DNA of 64,000 bases, taken from the NCBI GenBank assembly GCA_036518215.1, contig DATDNP010000201.1:1-64000 (forward strand), in the 5' to 3' direction. The position numbers and the translations under genes were made by a program. The notes below the pieces were generated by a model. The model was not told the DNA's origin and made no database searches. It saw only the letters and a program-made list of their open reading frames with translations. How positions within the stretch are numbered: position 1 is the stretch's first letter; the number at the start of each line of letters is the position of its first letter. Source of the stretch: CF-39 sp036518215. Its GTDB lineage: Bacteria > Chloroflexota > Limnocylindria > P2-11E. This document shows positions 8,043 through 18,233 of this stretch, piece by piece.

Positions 8043-9239
8043 TCATTTGTCCGGTATCACCGCCACGCCGGGAAGTGTCTTCCCTTCGATGAGCTCGAGC
8101 GAGGCGCCGCCGCCGGTCGAGACGTGCGTCATCTTGTCGGCGAGACCCGCCTCGGTGACGGCCTGGACGGACTCGCCGCCGCCGACGACGGTCGTCGCGC
8201 CGGGATTGTTGGCCATGAACTGCGCGACCTGACGCGTGCCGTTGGCGAACGCGGGGATCTCGAAGACACCGACCGGCCCGTTCCAGAAGATCGTCCGCGC
8301 CTCGCGCACGATCTCGCGGTAGAGCGCGATCGTGCGGGGCCCGATGTCGACGATGGCCATGCCGTCCGGGACCTCATCGACGTCGTAGGTGACCGAGCGC
8401 TGCGCGCCCTCCGCGTCGACGCTCGGCGCGCACAGCACGTCCACGGGAAGGAGGATGCGCTTCCGCCCGCCCTCGACCTCCTCGATGATCCGCGCTGCCT
8501 CGCCCGCGCGGTCCTCCTCGACGAGGGACGTCCCCACCTTGTGGCCGGTCGCGAGCAGGAACGTGTTCGCCATTCCGCCGCCGACCGCGAGCGTGTCGAC
8601 CTTGGGCACGAGCGCGCGGAGCACGTCGATCTTCGACGACACCTTCGCACCGCCGATGATCGCGAGGAACGGCTTCCGCGGATCGCTCACGATGCCACCG
8701 AGCGCGATGAGCTCCCGTTCCATGAGGAGGCCTGCGTACGCCGGCAGGATCTTCGCGACCCCCTCCGTCGACGCGTGCGCGCGGTGTGCCGCGCCGAAGG
8801 CGTCGTTCACGTACAGGTCGTAGCCCTGCGCGAGCTCCTTCGCGAACGCAGGGTCGTTCTTCTCCTCCTCCGGATGGAAGCGCACGTTCTCGAGGAGGAC
8901 GACGTCACCGGGCCGCAGCTTCGCCACGCGTTCGCGCACCGCCGGACCGACCGAATCCGGAAGGAGCGGAACGTCCTTCCCGATGAGCTCGCCGAGGCGC
9001 TTCGCGACTGGGGCGAGGCTCTGCTTCGGGTCGGGCCCCTTCGGGCGCCCGAGATGCGAGCAGAGCGCGAGCGCGGCGCGACGCTGGAGGAGCGACTCGA
9101 TCGTCGGGAGCGCGGCGCGGATCCGCGTGTCGTCCGCGACGTCACCGCCCTCGAGCGGCACGTTGAAGTCGACGCGGACGAGGACCTTCCTCCCGGACGG
9201 GTCGACGTCCCGGATGGTGCGCTTGCCGAAGGACGCCAC
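8043..9239 (-). CDS. pgk: Phosphoglycerate kinase
   Basis: Transfers phosphate between 1,3-bisphosphoglycerate and ADP. At 398 residues it has the normal two-domain length. Visible signatures are RKVLVRVDFNVPLEGG at the N-terminus, CSHLGRPKG, LLENVRFHPEEEKNDPAFA, the hinge/ATP region IIGGAKVSSKIDVL and LAVGGGMANTFL, and near the end TVVGGGESVQAV followed by VSTGGGASLELIEGKTLPGV. It begins 3 bases after the gap stop and is surely co-transcribed with it. It is read toward eno. Confidence 0.98.
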   Translation of the reverse strand: MASFGKRTIRDVDPSGRKVLVRVDFNVPLEGGDVADDTRIRAALPTIESLLQRRAALALCSHLGRPKGPDPKQSLAPVAKRLGELIGKDVPLLPDSVGPAVRERVAKLRPGDVVLLENVRFHPEEEKNDPAFAKELAQGYDLYVNDAFGAAHRAHASTEGVAKILPAYAGLLMERELIALGGIVSDPRKPFLAIIGGAKVSSKIDVLRALVPKVDTLAVGGGMANTFLLATGHKVGTSLVEEDRAGEAARIIEEVEGGRKRILLPVDVLCAPSVDAEGAQRSVTYDVDEVPDGMAIVDIGPRTIALYREIVREARTIFWNGPVGVFEIPAFANGTRQVAQFMANNPGATTVVGGGESVQAVTEAGLADKMTHVSTGGGASLELIEGKTLPGVAVIPDK

Positions 9240-9242
9240 GGG

Positions 9243-10274
9243 TTACCGCGCGCCGGCGGCCGCGGGCACGCGTTGCTTCGACGCGACGAACGCGGTGATG
9301 TCCGCGAGGCGGCAGGCGTAGCCCCACTCGTTGTCGTACCAGGAGATGACCTTCACGAGATTGCCGACCACCATCGTGTCGAGCGCGCTCACGATCGTCG
9401 ACCGCGAGTCGCCCTTGAAGTCCATGGAGACGAGCGGCTCCTCGGTGTATCCCATGATCCCCTTGAGCGCGCCCTCGGACGCCTTCTTGAACGCCGCGTT
9501 CACCTCCTCCTTCGTCACGTCGCGGTCGAGCACGGCCGTGAAGTCGACGACGGATACGGTGGGTGTCGGCACACGGAAGGACATGCCGCCGAACTTCCCC
9601 TTCAGCGCCGGGATGACGAGCGCGGTCGCCTTCGCGGCCCCGGTCTCTGAGGGAACGATGTTGAGCGCCGCGGCGCGCGCGTCACGCGGATCCTTCGCGA
9701 CGAGGTCGAGCGTCTTCTGCGAGTTCGTGTACGAGTGGACCGTCGTGAGGAAGCCCTTCTGGATGCCGAACTCGTCGTTCAGCACCTTCGCGACGGGGGC
9801 GAGGCCGTTCGTCGTGCACGACGCGTTGCTGATGATGTTGTGCGACTCGGCGTCGTATTCCTTCTCGTTGACACCGAGCACGAACGTCTTGTCCTCGTTC
9901 TTCGCCGGCGCCGAGATGATCACCTTTTTCGCCCCGGCGTCGCGGTGCGCCTTCGCCTTCGTCGCGTCCGTGAAGAGCCCGGTCGACTCGATGACGATGT
10001 CGATGCCGAGGTCCTTCCACGGAAGCTTCGCGGGGTCGCGCTCCTGGATGATCTTGATGCTCTTGCCGTTCACGACGATGGCGTCCGCGGTCGCGGATAC
10101 GTCGCCTTCGAAGGTGCCGTAGTTCGAGTCGTGCTTGAAGAGGAGCGCGTTCATCTGCGGATCCGCGAGATCGTTGATCGCCACGACCTCGAGGTCGGGG
10201 TGCCGCTCGAGCACCGCCTTGAGGAACTGACGGCCGATCCGGCCGAACCCGTTGATCGCGATACGAGCACCCAT
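9243..10274 (-). CDS. gap: Glyceraldehyde-3-phosphate dehydrogenase, type I
   Basis: Oxidises and phosphorylates glyceraldehyde-3-phosphate. The 343-residue chain starts with the dinucleotide-binding INGFGRIGRQFLKAVLE, has ESTGLFTDATKAKAHRDAGAKKVIISAPAK and the active-site SNASCTTNGLAPVAKVL, and ends with VKVISWYDNEWGYACRLADI. The aspartate in AINDLADP at the end of strand 2 favours NAD over NADP. An AAGGGAG ribosome site lies about 9 bases before the ATG. It heads the gap-pgk-eno series. No tpi or phosphoglycerate mutase is present next to it, unlike many gap-pgk-tpi operons. Confidence 0.98.
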   Translation of the reverse strand: MGARIAINGFGRIGRQFLKAVLERHPDLEVVAINDLADPQMNALLFKHDSNYGTFEGDVSATADAIVVNGKSIKIIQERDPAKLPWKDLGIDIVIESTGLFTDATKAKAHRDAGAKKVIISAPAKNEDKTFVLGVNEKEYDAESHNIISNASCTTNGLAPVAKVLNDEFGIQKGFLTTVHSYTNSQKTLDLVAKDPRDARAAALNIVPSETGAAKATALVIPALKGKFGGMSFRVPTPTVSVVDFTAVLDRDVTKEEVNAAFKKASEGALKGIMGYTEEPLVSMDFKGDSRSTIVSALDTMVVGNLVKVISWYDNEWGYACRLADITAFVASKQRVPAAAGAR

Positions 10275-10312
10275 ACGAACGAACTCCCTTCTGTGCGCGC
10301 GCTAGAGACTAT

Positions 10313-11287
10313 CTAAAGGAACCACTGGCCGCGTCCGGCGCTCCGTTCCCGTGCCTCCAGAACAGCACCGTGCATGCCGACATCGCCACCGAGTGCGGCG
10401 GGAAGCAACCGCACGGCTCCCGACGCGACACGGAACGCGCGTTCCGCGATCGCCCGCCGCATCGGCTCGAGCACGTGCTCCGGCTGGTACTCCGCCACCG
10501 AACCCCCGACCACGATGACGGTCGGGTTCATCACGTTGACGAGCCCGACCGCGAGATTCGCGAGCGCTCGCTCGGCGCGCACGACGATCGCGCGCGCACG
10601 TTCGTCTCCCTTCGAGAGCGCGCCGAACACGTCGCTCGCGTCGCGCGAGCCGAACGCCTCGGCCATCTTCGAACCGGACGCGAAGGCCTCGACACAGCCG
10701 AAGGACCCACAGCCGCAGCGCGGAACGGCCTCATCCGCCGGCCGTGAGGGGTCGAGCTGGAACGCGACCGGCCAGTGGCCGATCTCGCCCGCCGTGTTCG
10801 TCGCGCCTCTCAGCATCCGCCCTCCGCTCACGACGCTCCCGCCGATCCCGGTCGAGACCGTCACGTAGACGAAGTCTGTTCGGCCGCGTGCCGCGCCGAC
10901 GAGACCTTCGGCGATGGCGGCCATGCACGTGTCGCGATCGACGAACACGCGGGTGCCGAGGGCATCCGAGAGGCGATCCGCGAGGTGGACGTCGCGGAAG
11001 CCGACGAGGTTCGGCGTCTCGTGCACGATGCCGGTGGCGTGATCGAGGGGCCCGGGCGACGAGCACCCCGCCGCCACGACGTCGCGTCGTGAGATCTTCG
11101 CGCTCGCGAGCGCCGCGTTCGCGCTCGCGGCGATCTCGGCGATGATGTCGTCCGCCCCCGTGCGCGGCGTCGGCCGCTCGTCGCGGGCCGCGATCGCGGG
11201 AACGCTGTCCGTGTCCTCGACCATCGCGACGACGCTGCGGATGTGCGTGCCGCCGAGATCGATGCCGAGGTACGGCTTCGCGCTCAG
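10313..11287 (-). CDS. ROK-family glucokinase (sugar kinase) with a CTG start
   Basis: A ROK kinase phosphorylating glucose or a similar sugar. Visible are the phosphate-binding YLGIDLGGTHIR at the start, DRDTCMAAIAEG around the catalytic Asp, the TVSTGIGGSVVSGGRM loop, TAGEIGHWPV, the zinc-site CGCGSFGCVEAFASG, and VNPTVIVVGGSVA-type C-terminal sequence. No ATG, GTG or TTG lies in frame near the proper N-terminus. The best start is CTG at 11287-11285, which overlaps the upstream TGA (CTGA) and gives MSAKPYLGIDLGG, with GGGGAAG upstream. That gives 324 residues, a normal ROK length. It follows the DUF4388 gene and precedes gap, placing it at the top of glycolysis. Confidence 0.88.
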   Translation of the reverse strand: MSAKPYLGIDLGGTHIRSVVAMVEDTDSVPAIAARDERPTPRTGADDIIAEIAASANAALASAKISRRDVVAAGCSSPGPLDHATGIVHETPNLVGFRDVHLADRLSDALGTRVFVDRDTCMAAIAEGLVGAARGRTDFVYVTVSTGIGGSVVSGGRMLRGATNTAGEIGHWPVAFQLDPSRPADEAVPRCGCGSFGCVEAFASGSKMAEAFGSRDASDVFGALSKGDERARAIVVRAERALANLAVGLVNVMNPTVIVVGGSVAEYQPEHVLEPMRRAIAERAFRVASGAVRLLPAALGGDVGMHGAVLEARERSAGRGQWFL

Positions 11288-12863
11288 ACCTTGGGCAGCT
11301 TCCCCGCGACGTCGGGCGTCGCGAGCGCGGAGACATCGGCGCCGAAGACGTGCTGCTGAGCGGCCTTGTATCCGCGCTTCGCCCTGTCCTTGCCGAATGC
11401 CTTCTCGGCATCGCCGTAGATCGTGGAGACGAGGGTCGCGAGGTACGGCACCGACTGCGACTCGGCGATCTGGGACCGTTCCATCGCTTGGACGTCGAGG
11501 CGATCGTCCACGACGGGCAGCGGACGATCGATCGGGTCGGCCTGCTCGTCGACGCGCATGAGCAGGCTCGGGATGCGATCGTCGATGCGGTTCTTCCCGT
11601 AGTGGCCGCTGTTGTACTCGGTGAGGAGGGCGTTCGAGAACGCCGCGAGCAGACCGGCGCGGCTCGACGCGCTCCGATCGACGAGCGTCGTGCGCGTCGC
11701 GGGCTCCGGTGCGGTCTCCTCGCGACGGAATCGACCGAAGAGACCCTTCCTCTGCGGCGCTTCGACGGCAGGCGGAGGCGTCCATTCGTTCGGCGGCGCG
11801 GCCGGTGCCTCGGACTCCGCGGTCGTCTCGGGAGCGGGCGGCGCGCTCATCGCGGCAAGACGCGGGTCGGCGGCCTCGGGCGCCCACTGGTCCGTAGCCG
11901 GCGCGGTCCACTGGTCGGGCGGCGCCGCTGGCTCGCTCGGGGTGGCAGGTGCCGTCCCGAAGAGCGCCGCGAGCCGATCGTCCATCGCCGCGGGCGTCTC
12001 TTCGTGCGCGGGCTGCTCAGGCTCGGCGGGCTGCGCCGGCGCCCACTGATCGGTCGAAGGCGTGCTCCACGCGTCCGCGGCGGGTGCCGGCGCGTTCCAT
12101 GTCTCCGCCGGCGCGGGCTCCGCGGGCGCCGCGGGCTCGGGGGCAGGGGCCGCGGCTGCAGGCTCGGGGGCGGCTTCCGCCCGCGCCGCACCCCACGCCT
12201 CGGGGGCGGGCGGAGGAGGCGGCTCGGGAGCGGGCTCGGGCTCCGGCGCGGGTGTCGCCTCCCATGCCGCGGCGGTCTCGGCCGCGGGCTGGGGCGGTGG
12301 CTGCGACGCCGCGGGTTCGGGCTCCGACGGAGGCTCGATCGTCTCGATGACGCGGTCGCGCACGAGACCCGCGAGCAGGTCGAGCGCGGCATTGCGATCG
12401 ACCGAGAGGTGCGCGGCGATGTCGTTCACGTTGCGCTGTCCGTTCACCGCGAGCACGACGCGCCAGCGGTCCGCGGTGAAGCTCACCGTTCCCTGGTCTG
12501 CGGCGGCCTCCGAGAGACGGAAGCGATAGCGATCGTTCGGGATGACCTCGCGCACCGAGGCGAGCCACTTCTTGTGCTCATCCGCCTGCCGCAGGAGCGT
12601 CTCGAGGTCACCCTCGAGGTTCGTCGGCGGTGGCTGATCCCATGGCGTGAACTCGAAGTTCGCACCGCTCAGATCGAAGATCGCGCCGAGCGCGGGGACC
12701 GGCGGCTCCTCGCCGAACACCGCCGCGACGACACGCCCCTGGGCGATCCCGAGGGCACCTTCGCCGTCGGCACCGCGGAGCGCGAGCTCGCCGGTCTTCT
12801 TCGTATCGGCCAGGAGTCGCAGCAGTACGTCGAGCGGGAAGTCGCGCGTATTGCCGCTGAGGC

Positions 12864-12867
<4 letters not shown>
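11284..12867 (-). CDS. DUF4388 protein with long Pro/Ala/Glu-rich linker
   Basis: A 527-residue protein. Residues 1-75 match the DUF4388 (PatA-like) domain, with SLSGNTRDFPLDVLLRLLA and LALRGADGEGALGIAQGRVV. A second small domain to about residue 190 resembles a winged helix (WRVVLAVNGQRNVNDIAAHL). Residues about 195-400 are a disordered Pro/Ala/Glu linker. The C-terminal 120 residues are ordered, with LLAAFSNALLTEYNSGHYGK. DUF4388 proteins often act in signalling, linked to two-component or GTPase systems. The GTG start overlaps the stop of the ABC ATPase gene (GTGA) and its own stop overlaps the ROK kinase start. A link between sugar uptake and kinase activity is an inference. Confidence 0.82.
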
Positions 12868-13952
<1,085 letters not shown>

Positions 13953-13962
13953 GCGCCGCAGT

Positions 13963-14490
13963 TTAGGGGAGAAGGCGGGAGTACAAAGAGCCGCCGCGCG
14001 ACGCGCTCCGGCCACCGAAGTGGAGCGCGGCGGTCACGGCGTCATCCGTCGAGCGCCCGGTGGCGGCGGAGAGGCGAGCGAGCACGCGCACTCGGTACGC
14101 GACCGCTCCCGCCGGAGGATCGAGCTCGATCGCCACGAAGGCATGCCGGCCGCCGGCAACGGGTGCGCTGTCGCTGATCGCGATCTGCCGGCTGCGCGAT
14201 GACGCTGTCCCGTAATACGCCACGCGTACGAACGCCTCTCGCACCGCCGGATCGCTCACCGCGAGCCGGACGACGAGGACGGCGCCGGCGTCTGGGAGCG
14301 GTCTCAGCTCGCTCTCGATCCCCCACGCGCGCCCGGAGGGCACGCCGATGACGACGACGTCGCGCGCGTCCGCGAGCACGGCGCGCGGCGTGGTCCGGTG
14401 GAATCGGACGCCATCGTCGGCGCGAGCGGCCGACGCCGTCGCGAGCGGCAGGGTCACGATGACGACGATCGCGATGACGAGGCGCAGCAC
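13963..14490 (-). CDS. Secreted protein of unknown function
   Basis: I do not recognise this 175-residue protein. It has a clear Sec signal peptide: MLRLVIAIVVIVTLPLATASAARA, with likely cleavage after ASAARA. The mature part is mostly beta-like, with VVVIGVPSGRAWGIESEL and AGAVLVVRLAVSDPAVREAFVRVAYY, and it lacks cysteine. It ends 10 bases before the ugpC start and may head the same transcript. The next upstream gene ends about 80 bases away across two direct repeats. Real-gene status is supported by the signal peptide and gene spacing. Confidence 0.65.
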   Translation of the reverse strand: MLRLVIAIVVIVTLPLATASAARADDGVRFHRTTPRAVLADARDVVVIGVPSGRAWGIESELRPLPDAGAVLVVRLAVSDPAVREAFVRVAYYGTASSRSRQIAISDSAPVAGGRHAFVAIELDPPAGAVAYRVRVLARLSAATGRSTDDAVTAALHFGGRSASRGGSLYSRLLP

Positions 14491-14539
14491 GCTCGGACGG
14501 TACGCGACGGCAGGGCCCGTGTCTGTCCCCTATCCGTCG

Positions 14540-14579
14540 CACGTTCATGCGACGAGCCGTCACACGTTCATGCGACGAG
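14540..14579. repeat. 17-bp direct repeats between the GH38 fusion gene and the secreted-protein gene
   Basis: Exact copies of cacgttcatgcgacgag lie at 14540-14556 and 14563-14579, 23 bases apart, roughly two helical turns. They lie upstream of the secreted-protein/ugpC run and overlap the last codons of the GH38 gene. The core tcatgcgacg recurs in the palindrome at 39485. They could bind a regulator. Confidence 0.55.
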
Positions 14580-17549
14580 GGGCGACGCGAGCGTCACCAG
14601 ATACGTCCCGATCTCGTACGGCTTGAGCGTCACCTGCAGCGCGCCGTCGACGATGTCCGGCGGCGCGGCGGTGCGGATGACGTCGAAGCCGGTGTTGCCG
14701 AGGCCCGTGTCGCCCTCGCGCAGATCGACCGCGCGCGCTTCTCGCACCGGGCGCGCGAAGCGGATCGTCGTCCTCGCATCCTCGCCACGTGGCGCGAAGA
14801 CGCGAACGACGAGCGTCCCATCGGGACCGGCGCGGAGCGCCGAGAGCTGGACGAGCGAGTCGCGCTCGAGCTCGACGAGCGGCCCCACGGCGCGATCGCC
14901 ACGGACCACGCGCGCCGGCGACAGGAACTCGCGCACCTCGCGCGCGGCGAGCGCGAGCGCCATGCCGTCCCACATCGGCACGACGCAGTAGCGGTACGTG
15001 CGCTCCCCTAGGCATTGCGCGCTCGGGGTCTCCAGCGCCGGACCCGCATGCCCCCTGCGCTCCGGTATGTCGCCCCGCGAGAGCCATCCCGTCGCGCGGA
15101 TCAGCGTGATCGCGATGGTGCGGCCGTCGTGGAGCACGGCGTATTCGCGCAGCCCGTCGACACCCACCGCGAGCGCGCCGTCGAGCGCGACGAGATCGTG
15201 CACGCAACGCTCCGCCGTCGGCCGCTCGACCCAGCCCGTGCGCGAGGGGACGCGTGTGAAGCGGTCGAGCCACGCGAACGCCGCGCCGGCGACATGGGTG
15301 AACCCGCGCGTGCCTGTCTCGCAGAGGACGCGCAGACGATGGTCGCGCGCGCGGTTGTCCACGGTCGTCGACACGACCACGCGACGGCCGCCCGCGGCGA
15401 GCTGGACATTCGTGCGCACCTGACAGCGCACGAGGGCCGGCGAGCGGGCGAGGCGATCCTCGCGGAGGCCCTCCGGGAGCTCGAGGTCGAAGGTCACACC
15501 GACCGAGGCGAGATCGCCCGTGACCGCCGTGGTGCGGCGGCCGTCGACACCGCGCGATCCCACCGTCGGTCCGGCATAGGAATAGGTGTACTCATCGCCC
15601 TTGTCGCCATCGTCGACGAACAGGTTCTGCACGCCGCTGCGTCGTCCGGTCGCCTTATCGACCACGACGAACGTGCCATCCGTGGCCACCTCGACGCGCA
15701 GATGCTCGTTCTCGATGACGCCGTCCTGGGGCGACGATAGGCGCGGATCCTCCGCGCGCACGATGTCGGAGGCACCGAGCGCGACGCAGCGCACGCGCGT
15801 GGGCACGCCATCGAGGAGGACGACGGCGTCGCGCGGCCACGGCAGATCGTTCCACACGAGGGCGCGGGCCCCGTCCCCGACGAGGCGTCGCTCGAGCTGC
15901 TCCGCGAGCGCCGTGCCGTCGGCGCGGACGCGCGCGAAGCGCGGCGCCATGTCGATGTCGTGCACGTCGTCGATCGAGCAGCCGCAGATCGAGTCGTGTG
16001 GATGGTTCTGCAGCAGCGTCCGCCAGAGCGAGCGGATCTCGTCGCGGTCCTCGCCGCCGACGAGCGCGTCGAGCGGCTCGCATCGCTCGAGGAGCAGCCG
16101 TTCGCACGCGACGTTCTCCTGCTTGATCCATGCGCGCGTCGAGTTCACGCCGCGGAGGATCGGGCGGTATCGCCCGCTCACGATCTCGCCGCTGAAGCTG
16201 TGCCGCGGCGGCGCGACGTTCGCCTCGTACTCCTCGAGGCTCGAGATCACCGCGTCGACGTTCGGCGCGACGTCGCGCATCGCGGCGACCGCTTCGGGCA
16301 GACGCTCGTATGCCTCGACGTGATCGTCTCCCTCCATGAAGAGGAGGCTCGAGCCGTTCGCGTAGCGCGCGGGGACGTCGAGCATGCGCGGGAGCCGGGC
16401 ACGGATGCGCGCTCTGAGCTCGGCCTCCGTCTCCGACAGCTCGCCGACGAGCGCGAGACCGCCCGCGTAGTGATCGACGAGGTGCGCCGCGAGGACGCGG
16501 TCGCCCGACGGCGACTCCCACATGAACTCCGCCCCGAGCTCCTCGCCCTCGTCGCCGATCCCGCGCGAGAACACGTAGGTCGTGTATCCGAAGCCGCGGA
16601 GGATCTGCGGGATCTGCGCCGGATGTCCGAACGGATCGGCGACGTATCCGACGCGGAGCGCGCGCCCGAACGACTGCGCGACGCGCGATCCCTCCTGGAA
16701 GTTGCGTACGAGCGATTCACCCGAGACGAGGAGGTTGTCCGCGAGGACGTACCACGGTCCGACGAACAGGCGTTCCGCCTTCACGAGCGCGGCGACGCGC
16801 TCGCGATCCTCCGGCCGCTTCTCGAGGTGATCCTCGATCGCGATCGTCTGCCCGTCGAAGGTGAACGAGCGGAACGACGCGTCGCGCTCGAGGAGGTCGA
16901 GGAGCTTCGTCACCATCGGGACGAGCCGCGCCCGGTATCCCTCGAAGCGCTCGTACCACTCGCGGTCCCAGTGCGTGTGCGGGATCACGAAGACGCGCCA
17001 GCGAACGCGCCGGCGTATCTCTCGGACGAGGAGCGGCGCGAGGAGACCCGAGGCGACGCCGAGAGCAGCGCCGCCGATGACGTCGAGCGGGTGATGCTCT
17101 CCGACGGCGACGCGCTCGACCATCACGGCGATCGCGAAGAGGAGCGCCGGCCACCGCCAGCGGGGCGCGACGACGCCGAGCGCGATCGCGGCGCCCATCG
17201 CGTATGCCGCGTCGCCCGAGGGGAACGAGAAGCTCGTCGGCGCGGGCGTCAGCGTCGCGGGGATGTTCGCGATGTACGTGAATGGACGCGGCCGGCGGAA
17301 GACGAGCTTCAGCAGCTCCGCGGCGATCCAACCGGGCACGAGCCCGAGGTAGATCGTGAGGAGGACCCACATCCCGCGGCGGAGCGACCGGCGCGCACGC
17401 GCGAGGAACACCGCGGAGATCCACCAGATCGCTCCGTTCCAGTTGACCCAGAAGACCGCGAGCGCGAGCGCGGTGAGGACGGGTGACGCCGCGGTGGCGG
17501 TGAAGATCGCGACGAACAGCTGACGGTCGAGCGCGAGAAGGGCATCCAC
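14568..17549 (-). CDS. PAP2 phosphatase-GH38 alpha-mannosidase fusion
   Basis: One 993-residue frame joins two families. Residues 1-180 form a PAP2 membrane phosphatase with about six hydrophobic segments and its catalytic motifs: KLVFRRPRP (81-89), PSGD (110-113, where many members have PSGH) and R146-x5-H152-x3-D156 in VERVAVGEHHPLD. From residue 185 a complete GH38-type glycosidase begins with VFVIPHTHWDREWY, then YVADPFGHPAQIPQI, which should hold the nucleophile Asp, and HPHDSICGCSIDDVHD. The join is only a few basic residues after the last membrane helix, so the mannosidase would be membrane-anchored. The GTG start abuts the dedA stop. Neighbours are glycosyltransferases of glycerate-glycoside type. 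Confidence 0.88.
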   Translation of the reverse strand: MDALLALDRQLFVAIFTATAASPVLTALALAVFWVNWNGAIWWISAVFLARARRSLRRGMWVLLTIYLGLVPGWIAAELLKLVFRRPRPFTYIANIPATLTPAPTSFSFPSGDAAYAMGAAIALGVVAPRWRWPALLFAIAVMVERVAVGEHHPLDVIGGAALGVASGLLAPLLVREIRRRVRWRVFVIPHTHWDREWYERFEGYRARLVPMVTKLLDLLERDASFRSFTFDGQTIAIEDHLEKRPEDRERVAALVKAERLFVGPWYVLADNLLVSGESLVRNFQEGSRVAQSFGRALRVGYVADPFGHPAQIPQILRGFGYTTYVFSRGIGDEGEELGAEFMWESPSGDRVLAAHLVDHYAGGLALVGELSETEAELRARIRARLPRMLDVPARYANGSSLLFMEGDDHVEAYERLPEAVAAMRDVAPNVDAVISSLEEYEANVAPPRHSFSGEIVSGRYRPILRGVNSTRAWIKQENVACERLLLERCEPLDALVGGEDRDEIRSLWRTLLQNHPHDSICGCSIDDVHDIDMAPRFARVRADGTALAEQLERRLVGDGARALVWNDLPWPRDAVVLLDGVPTRVRCVALGASDIVRAEDPRLSSPQDGVIENEHLRVEVATDGTFVVVDKATGRRSGVQNLFVDDGDKGDEYTYSYAGPTVGSRGVDGRRTTAVTGDLASVGVTFDLELPEGLREDRLARSPALVRCQVRTNVQLAAGGRRVVVSTTVDNRARDHRLRVLCETGTRGFTHVAGAAFAWLDRFTRVPSRTGWVERPTAERCVHDLVALDGALAVGVDGLREYAVLHDGRTIAITLIRATGWLSRGDIPERRGHAGPALETPSAQCLGERTYRYCVVPMWDGMALALAAREVREFLSPARVVRGDRAVGPLVELERDSLVQLSALRAGPDGTLVVRVFAPRGEDARTTIRFARPVREARAVDLREGDTGLGNTGFDVIRTAAPPDIVDGALQVTLKPYEIGTYLVTLASPLVA

Positions 17550-18182
17550 CTACTTCCGGACGTGCCGCCACACGAAGAGGACGACGAGCGCGACGACCGC
17601 CGCGGCGACGAGGTAGTCGAGACGGCGGAGCTGCTGCTTCAGATCGAGCCAGTGATCGCCGAGGACCACGCCGCCCCCGACGAGGAGCATGACCCACGGG
17701 ATCGCGCCGAGGAGGCTGAAGAGGATGAACCGCCAGAGCGGCATGCGCGCGACGCCCGCTGGGATCGAGATGAACGTTCGCACGAGCGGGAGCATCCGCG
17801 AGAAGAACACCGTCGCCTCTCCCCAGCGCGCGAACCAGCGCTCCGCGACGTCGAGATCGTGCGTGCTGATGAGGACGTATCGGCCGTAGCGGTGGACGAG
17901 CGGGCGACCGCCGTATGCACCGATCGCATACCCGACGAGCGACCCGGCGGTGTTGCCGATCACGCCCGCGATGACCGCTCCCCAGTACGACCACGGCGTG
18001 TTCGTGAGCGGCTCGACGAGCCCTCGCGACACGCTCCAGCCCGCGAATGGGAGGATGAGCTCCGAGGGGATCGGGAGCGCGGCGCTCTCGATCGTCATCG
18101 CGATGACGACGCCGATGTATCCGAAATGCGAGTAGAGCGTGTCGATGAACGGCAGGACGATCTGGTCGATCGCTTCGAGCAT
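17550..18182 (-). CDS. DedA family membrane protein
   Basis: A 210-residue SNARE-associated/VTT-domain membrane protein. It shows the DedA pattern YIGVVIAMTIESAALPIPSE, GNTAGSLVGYAIGAYGGR, and the cytoplasmic-side motif VFFSRMLPLVRTFISIPAG with the conserved FxRxxPxxRxxxxxPAG arrangement. Family members help recycle undecaprenyl phosphate or other polyprenyl lipids. The next gene carries a PAP2 phosphatase domain, which could act on the same lipid pool. Its stop directly precedes the fusion gene's GTG, so the two are co-transcribed. It diverges from the GT81-like gene across 51 bases. Confidence 0.92.
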   Translation of the reverse strand: MLEAIDQIVLPFIDTLYSHFGYIGVVIAMTIESAALPIPSELILPFAGWSVSRGLVEPLTNTPWSYWGAVIAGVIGNTAGSLVGYAIGAYGGRPLVHRYGRYVLISTHDLDVAERWFARWGEATVFFSRMLPLVRTFISIPAGVARMPLWRFILFSLLGAIPWVMLLVGGGVVLGDHWLDLKQQLRRLDYLVAAAVVALVVLFVWRHVRK

Positions 18183-18233
18183 CTGCGTATGATGGCCGAG
18201 GGACGGGCAGGGCATCTTCACAAGGAGGACTGC
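18183..18233. promoter_or_regulatory. Divergent promoter region dedA / GT81-like gene
   Basis: The 51 bases between the divergent starts must serve both transcripts. On the plus side a strong ribosome site (aaggagg, 18222-18228) lies 5 bases before the ATG. I do not see clear -35/-10 boxes. Confidence 0.4.

Noticed and set aside
11288..11911. Extended start of the ROK kinase within the DUF4388 gene
   Set aside because: Residues upstream of the CTG are Arg-rich shadow sequence, and the extension would overlap the DUF4388 gene by more than 600 bases.
17562..18233. N-terminal extension of the GT81-like transferase
   Set aside because: It is a charged shadow of dedA, and a strong ribosome site marks the ATG at 18234.
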